Source of the DNA: JAVJSD01 sp040219575
GTDB taxonomy: Bacteria; Planctomycetota; Planctomycetia; Pirellulales; Pirellulaceae
Assembly (NCBI GenBank): GCA_040219575.1
Contig: JAVJSD010000060.1
Location: 1-20,381, forward strand
Length of the DNA stretch: 20,381 nucleotides
Direction: 5' to 3'
In this document: in pieces, positions 15,036 to 20,381 of the stretch
Position numbering within the stretch: the stretch's first letter is position 1
Layout: each line of letters opens with the position of its first letter
Made by a program: the position numbers and the translations under genes
The notes under the pieces: model-generated
Seen by the model: only the letters and a program-made list of their open reading frames with translations
What the model was told of the DNA's origin: nothing
The model's database searches: none

Positions 15036-17150
15036 TCAGGTTCCCGTGCGGCGAACCGAAATGCGATCGGCCGCCCGCAGTAGTTCCACGAAACGGCGGA
15101 AATCGGGGCGTTTCGCCAGCGCCGCGGGAACGTGCTCCGCCCGCTCCAGCACGTCCTCGAGGCCGCGTCCCGGGGCGGCCACGAAGGGCGATCCGCGGAG
15201 CACCTCGGCCGCTTCCGCCGCAATGGCGGCCGCCTGCAGGGACAGACGCGATTGCTCGAACGACAGGGCGAATTGCAGCCGGCTGATCGGCTGCGGTTGT
15301 GACTTCTGGATCTCGCCCGTGACCGGATCGCGCCACTCGACCTGAGCCATCGCCACCCGGTCTTCGGCGCCGGGCCGCAGCCAGACTTCATACAACACCG
15401 AAGCCTCTTCGCCGCTGTGCAGGGCGGCCGAAATCGAAGCGCGAGCCAGATCGCTGGTGAGGGTTCGCTCGTGTCCCAACAGGCGGTACGCCTCCACCGC
15501 CTTGGGATTGAACGTGATGTGCAGTCGGGCGTCGTCCGCCACCAGCGAGGACCGCCCGGACAGCGTCTCGACCAGCGTCCAGCGAATGTGCTGCGAACTG
15601 GAGGCTTGATGATAATACCCGCCCCCGGCGCCCGCCAACCGCTCCAAATCGGCGTCCGCGCCGACATCGTCCGACAACTCGATGACCGACGTCGTCACGC
15701 CGCTGCGATACGATGCGTCGAGCATCTCCACCACCTGACGCGACAGCGGATCGGGCAATTCCCCCGGTCCGTCGGTGATCAGCACCAGCCGCGAGTGGCG
15801 ATCGGGATCCGCCGCCATGAAGGCCGCTTCCTGCAGGATGCCCGAAAGATTGGTGTGTCCGTGGGGGTGCAGGCGATCGAGCAATTCGTAGACGCTGGTC
15901 AACTGGTCGGGTGCGATGTTTTCGGCCGAGGCGACCAGTTCGTCGTTGAAAGCGAGCAGCGTGAGACGATCGTTGGATTCAAGGTGAGGCAGCGTCCGCC
16001 GCAGTCCCTCGCAACACCATTGCAGCCGGTCGCGAAAACGCATGCTGGCCGAGACGTCGAGGGCCACAATCAGGTGCACGCCCTTGCTCGACGCCCGCGG
16101 CAAAGCGCCCGCCTTCACGCCGAGTTGCAGCAGGCCGGCGCCGGTGTCGCTGAACACCGAGGGTCCGGCCGCCGTGCGGATCGCCAGTCGCGGCCTGGAT
16201 TCCGGGGCGAACCGGTAGTCGAGCGAGGCCAGGAAGTCCTCCACGCGGATTTCATGCTGCTGCGGACTGCGGCCGATTTCCATTTGGCGGCGGAGGCGTT
16301 CGACGCTGGCCGTACGGGTGGAAAGCGGCGGATGCGACTCGCGGAGCGGCGTTTCGTCGTCGAGCACAACGCGCGGCAGCACGCCGTCGCGGAAGTAGGC
16401 GACCCGGTCGAACGCCGGATCGACCGGGAGCGTGAATCCGCCGGTCAGCAACTCGGGCTGCGGTTCGAGCTCCGGCAGGTCGTCGTCGGTGTGATGCGTG
16501 TAGGGAGGCGACGTCATCCGCAATTCGTAGATATTCGCGGTGACATCGAGCCCCCTGGAAAATTCCTGGGACAAGATGCCGGCCGGCCCCGCCTCGAACG
16601 CCTTTTGGGGCGACGCGGCGGCCAGTTCGATGGTGATTTGCGGCAGCTCAGGCGCAACGACGGCTGGCGTGGGAGAGGGGGCTTCCCGTCGCACCAGCGG
16701 CGCGACGAAGGCGATACCGGAATCGATTGCGGGAGGCGAAGACAGCGGCAGCACAAACGGCCCCTGGGCGACTTGCTCCGCAGGACGCATTCGCGCGGCG
16801 ACGCCCCCCAAGACGCCCAGCCAGGCGGCGCACAGCGCGATCATCAACGACGCCGCCAGGGCGAACGATCCCAGGCGAGATCGGCGGCGCAGTTGCGGCA
16901 ACACGCGCAGACGCGGCATCAGGCTCTCGGGCAACGGCACCTCGGCGAGTCGCTCGACCAGCACCTCGTCGTCGATCATGGCCACGATCCGGTCCGCCAA
17001 TCCCACCGGCGCCGCCACGTCGCGCAGGCGACGGTCGACCTCCGCGTCGTCGGGCACGATCGCGCCGCGCAAACGATCCAGCAGCCCCTCGGGCAACGGG
17101 ACGTCGCGGAGCCGCGCGTCGATCTGGGAATGGGGATTTTCGGGCGTCAT
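15036..17150 (-). CDS. Membrane-anchored VWA-domain protein (YfbK-like), possible sigma-factor partner
   Basis: This 704-residue protein has a cytoplasmic N-terminus with a triple repeat, LRDVPLPEGLLDRLR (14-28), LRDVAAPVGLADRIV (42-56) and LAEVPLPESLMPRLR (68-82). One membrane segment follows (about 94-118), then a Pro-rich linker, a segment resembling the N-terminal part of YfbK-type proteins (EIRVEDFLASLDYRF, about 300-314) and a VWA domain (about 355-510). The metal-binding MIDAS site is complete: DVSAS (Asp365, Ser367, Ser369), Thr433 and Asp460 in TDG. The C-terminal part, including TFNPKAVEAYRLLGHERTL, matches the YfbK C-terminal region. The VWA part would be outside the inner membrane and bind a protein ligand. 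The sigma-factor gene ends 67 bases upstream on the same strand, so an anti-sigma or sensing role for the cytoplasmic repeats is inferred; no zinc-binding anti-sigma motif is visible. The start is ATG 17150, with a weak ribosome binding site. Confidence 0.85.
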   Translation of the reverse strand: MTPENPHSQIDARLRDVPLPEGLLDRLRGAIVPDDAEVDRRLRDVAAPVGLADRIVAMIDDEVLVERLAEVPLPESLMPRLRVLPQLRRRSRLGSFALAASLMIALCAAWLGVLGGVAARMRPAEQVAQGPFVLPLSSPPAIDSGIAFVAPLVRREAPSPTPAVVAPELPQITIELAAASPQKAFEAGPAGILSQEFSRGLDVTANIYELRMTSPPYTHHTDDDLPELEPQPELLTGGFTLPVDPAFDRVAYFRDGVLPRVVLDDETPLRESHPPLSTRTASVERLRRQMEIGRSPQQHEIRVEDFLASLDYRFAPESRPRLAIRTAAGPSVFSDTGAGLLQLGVKAGALPRASSKGVHLIVALDVSASMRFRDRLQWCCEGLRRTLPHLESNDRLTLLAFNDELVASAENIAPDQLTSVYELLDRLHPHGHTNLSGILQEAAFMAADPDRHSRLVLITDGPGELPDPLSRQVVEMLDASYRSGVTTSVIELSDDVGADADLERLAGAGGGYYHQASSSQHIRWTLVETLSGRSSLVADDARLHITFNPKAVEAYRLLGHERTLTSDLARASISAALHSGEEASVLYEVWLRPGAEDRVAMAQVEWRDPVTGEIQKSQPQPISRLQFALSFEQSRLSLQAAAIAAEAAEVLRGSPFVAAPGRGLEDVLERAEHVPAALAKRPDFRRFVELLRAADRISVRRTGT

Positions 17151-17217
17151 GGATCGTTTACTGTCGCGGACAAAGCGCTTCGTTTGGTGCGCGTTCTTTG
17201 TTGTTGTGCGGGATTCG

Positions 17218-17715
17218 TCAAGTGCGGGTGGTTGTCATCAGGAACGTGCGGAGGCGTTTCCGTGCCCGGCTGACACGCGACAGCACCGTTCCCAACGGCA
17301 CTTCCAGCAGGTCGGCCGCCTCCTGATGCGTCAACTCGCCCACCACCACCAAGAGCAGCGTCTCTCGCAACTCAAGCGGCAAGCTGTCGAGGGCGTGTTG
17401 CATCTCGTCGGTGTAATGCTCGGCCAGCGGGTCGTGTTCGACGCTGACATCGAGCGACGCTTCGCCGGGCAAAACACTGGGCGGGGGGTGCTTTCTCCAG
17501 CGATCGATGACGCGACGACGCAGCATCGAAGCCAGCCAGGCGCGGTCGCCCCGGCCCGACTCGTACCTGGCACGACTCTTCCAAGCAGAGCGAAACGCCT
17601 CCTGGACCATGTCCTCCGCCTCGTGCCGGTCGCCGATCATGCGATAGGCCATCCGGTAGAGCGCTGGACCGTGGTTTTCCACCAGGTCGTTGAACTCTGC
17701 CTGCGTGAGTGCCAA
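17218..17715 (-). CDS. ECF-subfamily RNA polymerase sigma factor
   Basis: This sigma factor of about 165 residues has the two ECF domains. Region 2 (about 5-72) includes YRMIGDRHEAEDMVQEAFRS and AWLASMLRRRVIDRWRK. A short linker leads to region 4 (about 103-158), whose helix-turn-helix is LTHQEAADLLEVPLGTVLSR followed by VSRARKRL. It would direct polymerase to a small regulon, perhaps including its own operon. The VWA membrane protein gene follows after 67 bases. The start is uncertain: TTG 17715, with AAAGGG 6 bases upstream, begins the protein just before region 2 and is preferred. The open frame continues to TTG 17799, and an extended N-terminus of 28 residues cannot be excluded. Confidence 0.9.
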   Translation of the reverse strand: MALTQAEFNDLVENHGPALYRMAYRMIGDRHEAEDMVQEAFRSAWKSRARYESGRGDRAWLASMLRRRVIDRWRKHPPPSVLPGEASLDVSVEHDPLAEHYTDEMQHALDSLPLELRETLLLVVVGELTHQEAADLLEVPLGTVLSRVSRARKRLRTFLMTTTRT

Positions 17716-18079
17716 GGCCAACCCTTTGTGCTCGCGAACCGCCCCTCGGACATTCGGCCGAGGGCCAGCCGGAGGCTCCTTAACTGCCAAGCCAGGCAAA
17801 AGGTTCTTCGCGGCCGCACGGGGGCATTATTCCCCACTTCCGGCCGGAGGGAGCCACCTGATCGCAAGTAGTGAGGACGAAAAGGTATAGAACGAATCCA
17901 TTGGGGACCTTGTATCCTAGCCGACCCCGAGGCGGCGATGCAAGCAAAACGACCGCCCGGAGCGCCGTCCGTCAGCAGCCCAGCCGATTTTCCGAGGAGT
18001 CCGCATAATCACTACAGCCCCCCCGGTCCGCCGAACCGATGTAAACCGATGGACGACTTATCCTTGAGACGAAACGGCG
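17716..18079. other. Divergent intergenic region between ECF sigma and TolC-type genes
   Basis: About 360 bases lie between two divergent genes and should hold promoters for both. No convincing consensus pair is found on either strand, which would be expected if the sigma factor recognises its own non-sigma-70 promoter. No palindrome, repeat or gene is supported. The forward frame 17938-18249 overlaps the start of the TolC-type gene in a different frame and is not called. Confidence 0.45.
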
Positions 18080-19471
18080 GTGGAATTGGACGTGTGTTGG
18101 CGCCTTGCCCTACTGACGCTCGCGATCGCCCTGCCGGCCGCCGACCTGACGGGCGTCAACCCGTCAGGCACGGCCTGGGGACAGGGCGTGTTGCCGCAGG
18201 GCCAGTCGCGGCAGGACGATACGAGACTTCGCGCCTACGCCCCGCTTGAATCGATTCCCGCCGCGCCGCCCGCAGGTCGTGAATCGCCCGCCGACCAACA
18301 GCCGTTCACGCTGGCGGACCTCGAGGGCATCGCCTTGCGGAACAATCCAGCGCTCGCCGTGGCGGGGGCGAACGTCGAGTCCGCCCGCGGAACCGAAGTG
18401 CAGGCCGGTCTCTATCCCAATCCGGTCGTCGGCTATCACGCCATGCAGATCGGCAACCTCGACACGGCCGGACAGCAGGGCGCCTTCATCACGCAACGAT
18501 TCATCACCGCCGGGAAGCGACGACTGGATCGCTCCGCGGCCGGTTGGGGCGTACGCCAGGCCGAGTTTCAGTTCGAAACGCAGCGGCAACGGGTCCTCAC
18601 GGACGTAAGAATTCGGTTCCACGACGCGCTCATCGCCCAGCGCCGCCTCGATCTGACGCGCTCGCTGACGAAGATCAGCGACCAGTTCGTCGAGTTGACG
18701 CAACGACTCCTCGCCGACCGCCAGGCCAGCGAAAACACCCTGCTGCAAGCCGAAATTGAAGCCGAACAGTCGGCCATCCTGCTCGACAATGCGCGGGAGG
18801 AGAACGACGAACGATGGCGTCGGCTGGCGGCGAGCATCGGGGTCCCCACCATGCAAGTCGCGCCGCTCGCCGGCGATCCGGCCCAGGGTCTGCCGCAGTT
18901 CGACTGGAACATGCTCTACGCGCGCACGGTGGCCGACAGCCCGCAGATCGCCGCCGCGGTCGCCCGTCGCGAACGCGCTCTGGTGGAGATTGTCAGGGCC
19001 CAGCGCGAGGTGATCCCCGACGTCGACGTGACCACCAGTGTGCGGCACGACAACATCACCGGCTACGACGTGACCAACCTGCAGGTCGGCATTCCGATTC
19101 CCGTGCTCGATCGAAATCAAGGCGGCATCCAGCGGGCGCGTGCCGAAGCCGCCGCGGCGCAGAGCGACGTCCGTCGGCTTGAACTGCAACTCCAAGAGCG
19201 GTTGGCGGCGGCGTTTCGGCAATACGGCAGCGCCCGGCGCCAGGCCGAGCGGTACGCATGCCAGATTCTGCCGCGGGCGACGCGCTCCCTCGAATTGGTC
19301 TCCGACGGCTACAACAAGGGACAAACCGACTTTCTCACACTGCTCACCGCCCAGCGGACGTTCATCCAGACGAATCTGTCGTATCTCGATTCACTGCAAC
19401 AACTACGGCGCGCCATCGCCCGCATCGAGGGCCGTCTGCTGGAAGACAGTTTGGGCGATCCGCGGCAGTAG
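18080..19471 (+). CDS. TolC/CusC-family outer-membrane efflux channel protein
   Basis: This 463-residue protein starts with a hydrophobic export signal (about residues 7-25) and a Gly/Pro/Gln-rich segment. The family layout begins at FTLADLEGIALRNNPALAVA (76-95), where the two outer-membrane efflux repeats start. Long alpha-helical regions alternate with short beta segments, for example GLYPNPVVGYHAMQI near 110-125, DVDVTTSVRHDNITGYDVTN and LQVGIPIPVLDRNQGGI near 315-355. A C-terminal helix carries LVSDGYNKGQTDFLTLLTAQRTF. Such proteins form trimeric channels for tripartite pumps. The CzcC/CusC-type subgroup, which exports metal ions, is suggested by the 'PVLDRNQGG' segment and by the Cys-rich neighbour, but not proved. 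No lipoprotein box is seen. The start is GTG 18080, the first possible codon after an in-frame stop at 18065; a GTG at 18092 is an alternative. Confidence 0.88.
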   Translation: MELDVCWRLALLTLAIALPAADLTGVNPSGTAWGQGVLPQGQSRQDDTRLRAYAPLESIPAAPPAGRESPADQQPFTLADLEGIALRNNPALAVAGANVESARGTEVQAGLYPNPVVGYHAMQIGNLDTAGQQGAFITQRFITAGKRRLDRSAAGWGVRQAEFQFETQRQRVLTDVRIRFHDALIAQRRLDLTRSLTKISDQFVELTQRLLADRQASENTLLQAEIEAEQSAILLDNAREENDERWRRLAASIGVPTMQVAPLAGDPAQGLPQFDWNMLYARTVADSPQIAAAVARRERALVEIVRAQREVIPDVDVTTSVRHDNITGYDVTNLQVGIPIPVLDRNQGGIQRARAEAAAAQSDVRRLELQLQERLAAAFRQYGSARRQAERYACQILPRATRSLELVSDGYNKGQTDFLTLLTAQRTFIQTNLSYLDSLQQLRRAIARIEGRLLEDSLGDPRQ

Positions 19472-19524
19472 TCGAACCTCGCTTGGTTTGCCGGTCCCGG
19501 CCGGCGCGGCTACCATACAGAGAT

Positions 19525-20073
19525 ATGGTTTGGCTGAATTCGATGCTCCATCGCGCCGTTGGTTGGTTGCTCGTCGTCGCAATGCTTGGTTGCCCGTTGT
19601 GGTGCAAAACAGGCTGGTGCGGCGGGTTGGGAGACTGTTGCGCGCACCCGACCGAGGGTCACGTTGAGCGTTGTTCCGTGGAAAGCGACGGCGGGCAAGC
19701 AGCTTCCGCTTGCGAGCAACAAGAAGCCGCGCCTCGCTGCTGCTGTCAGCACTCGGCCGATTGCTCGACGACCGACGCCGGCGCGACGCCTCACGTTTCC
19801 GCTTTCGATCTGATCGTCGAGACGCAGCCGACGTCGCCCGAGCACCTTCCCCAACCTCCCTGCCAATGCCTTTGCGGCGGCGCGGTGTTGGGCGATGCTT
19901 CGCAAGCGACCGCCGCGCAGCGCGTCGCCTCCGTTGTCGTGGGCGCGCCGCTGACGTCGGCCGCAGCCCGCACCGGCGATCCCCGAAACGCGACGTTCGA
20001 TCTGCCTCCACCTCCAGGGGATTCGCGGTACGGCATGGCGCTGCGCCGACTGCATTGTTCGCTGTTGTGTTGA
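19525..20073 (+). CDS. Small secreted Cys-rich protein, probably metal-related
   Basis: This 182-residue protein is not assigned to a named family. A signal peptide is likely (about residues 7-23, AVGWLLVVAMLGCPLWC). Sixteen cysteines are present, many clustered: GCPLWCKTGWC, GDCCAHP, RCCCQHSADC, PPCQCLC and a C-terminal HCSLLC. Several histidines lie near them. The density of Cys and His suggests binding of soft metal ions in the periplasm, or disulfide bonding. The gene follows the efflux-channel gene by 53 bases on the same strand and is probably in its operon. Similar small Cys-rich proteins accompany metal-efflux genes in planctomycetes; that is recalled, not checked. The start is ATG 19525 with a weak AGAG upstream. 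A longer open frame reaches back into the channel gene but lacks any reason to be used. Confidence 0.7.
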   Translation: MVWLNSMLHRAVGWLLVVAMLGCPLWCKTGWCGGLGDCCAHPTEGHVERCSVESDGGQAASACEQQEAAPRCCCQHSADCSTTDAGATPHVSAFDLIVETQPTSPEHLPQPPCQCLCGGAVLGDASQATAAQRVASVVVGAPLTSAAARTGDPRNATFDLPPPPGDSRYGMALRRLHCSLLC

Positions 20074-20111
20074 ACCCGTCGACCGGCGGCTCTTTACGCC
20101 GAGTCTTGCGT

Positions 20112-20291
20112 CTAGCCCGGATTATTCATGAGCGATCTGCTGCGAGGCCGTAAGTGCTTTCGTGGACTGCGTTGGACTTCACTAATCGTCCTCGCCGGAT
20201 TTCAATCCGACTGCGGGGGATTCGTTCGTCCGCCTGGCCACGAAATCCCTTACGACCACTCGCGACTAACTTCATGAATATTCAAGGCTAG
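20112..20291. mobile_element. 180-bp MITE-like element with nested inverted repeats
   Basis: The ends CTAGCCCGGATTATTCATGA (20112-20131) and the inverse at 20272-20291 (TCATGAATATTCAAGGCTAG) match at about 16 of 20 positions. Inside, GGCCGTAAGTGCTTTCGTGG (20146-20165) is the inverse of 20238-20257 at 17 of 20. A further 6-bp hairpin (CGGATT/AATCCG) lies near the centre. There is no open reading frame of note. Its length, paired ends and absence of coding capacity fit a non-autonomous transposable element, but no target-site duplication is clear. The outer repeats begin about 38 bases after the Cys-rich gene's stop codon. Confidence 0.55.
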
Positions 20292-20381
20292 GTTTTGTTT
20301 TGAGGAATGTTCGCCCCTGCGCGGCAACGTGCGCTGCTCGATGCCGGGAATCCACGCGTGTTCTTCTTTCGACTGCTCCCC
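20292..20381. other. Short tail of the window with no identified gene
   Basis: Ninety bases after the inverted-repeat element show no start codon with a ribosome binding site and no continuing gene on either strand. The next gene of the possible efflux operon may start beyond this point. Confidence 0.4.

Overview
The window reads as chromosomal DNA of a GC-rich planctomycete, most likely of the Pirellulales. The evidence is indirect: a sucrose-phosphate synthase fused to its phosphatase, an ExbB gene followed by three ExbD paralogues and linked to large secreted TPR proteins, an ECF sigma factor paired with a membrane-anchored VWA protein, and intergenic nested palindromes with GTAGCGGAAG-type or GTAG-CCGGAAC-type ends. 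No rRNA, tRNA, CRISPR array or complete transposon was found.

Layout. 1-388: non-coding DNA with two palindromic repeats. 389-1498 (+): membrane-anchored GDSL/SGNH hydrolase, overlapping tail to tail with a CheA-type histidine kinase (1437-3698, -). A single-domain response regulator (3755-4210, -) lies directly upstream of the kinase, with 14-bp tandem repeats ahead of its start. 4294-5004: a long gene-poor stretch with a candidate forward promoter and an intrinsic-terminator-like hairpin just before the sucrose-phosphate synthase/phosphatase gene (5005-7227, +).

7259-14539 (-): six genes on one strand, transcribed in the order 1068-aa secreted TPR protein, 349-aa secreted TPR protein, ExbB/TolQ-like protein, then three ExbD/TolR-like proteins. 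This looks like an envelope-spanning, proton-driven force-transducing machine with dedicated periplasmic scaffold or partner proteins. Two of the gaps between the exbD genes are filled by nested palindromes of two different families.

15036-17715 (-): an ECF sigma factor followed by a single-pass membrane VWA protein with a short triple repeat in its cytoplasmic N-terminus; a regulatory pair is inferred. 18080-20073 (+): a TolC/CusC-type outer-membrane channel followed by a short secreted Cys-rich protein, suggesting the start of a metal-efflux operon that continues past the window. 20112-20291 is a 180-bp element with nested imperfect inverted repeats that resembles a MITE. Functions are from motif recognition by eye; no database search was run.
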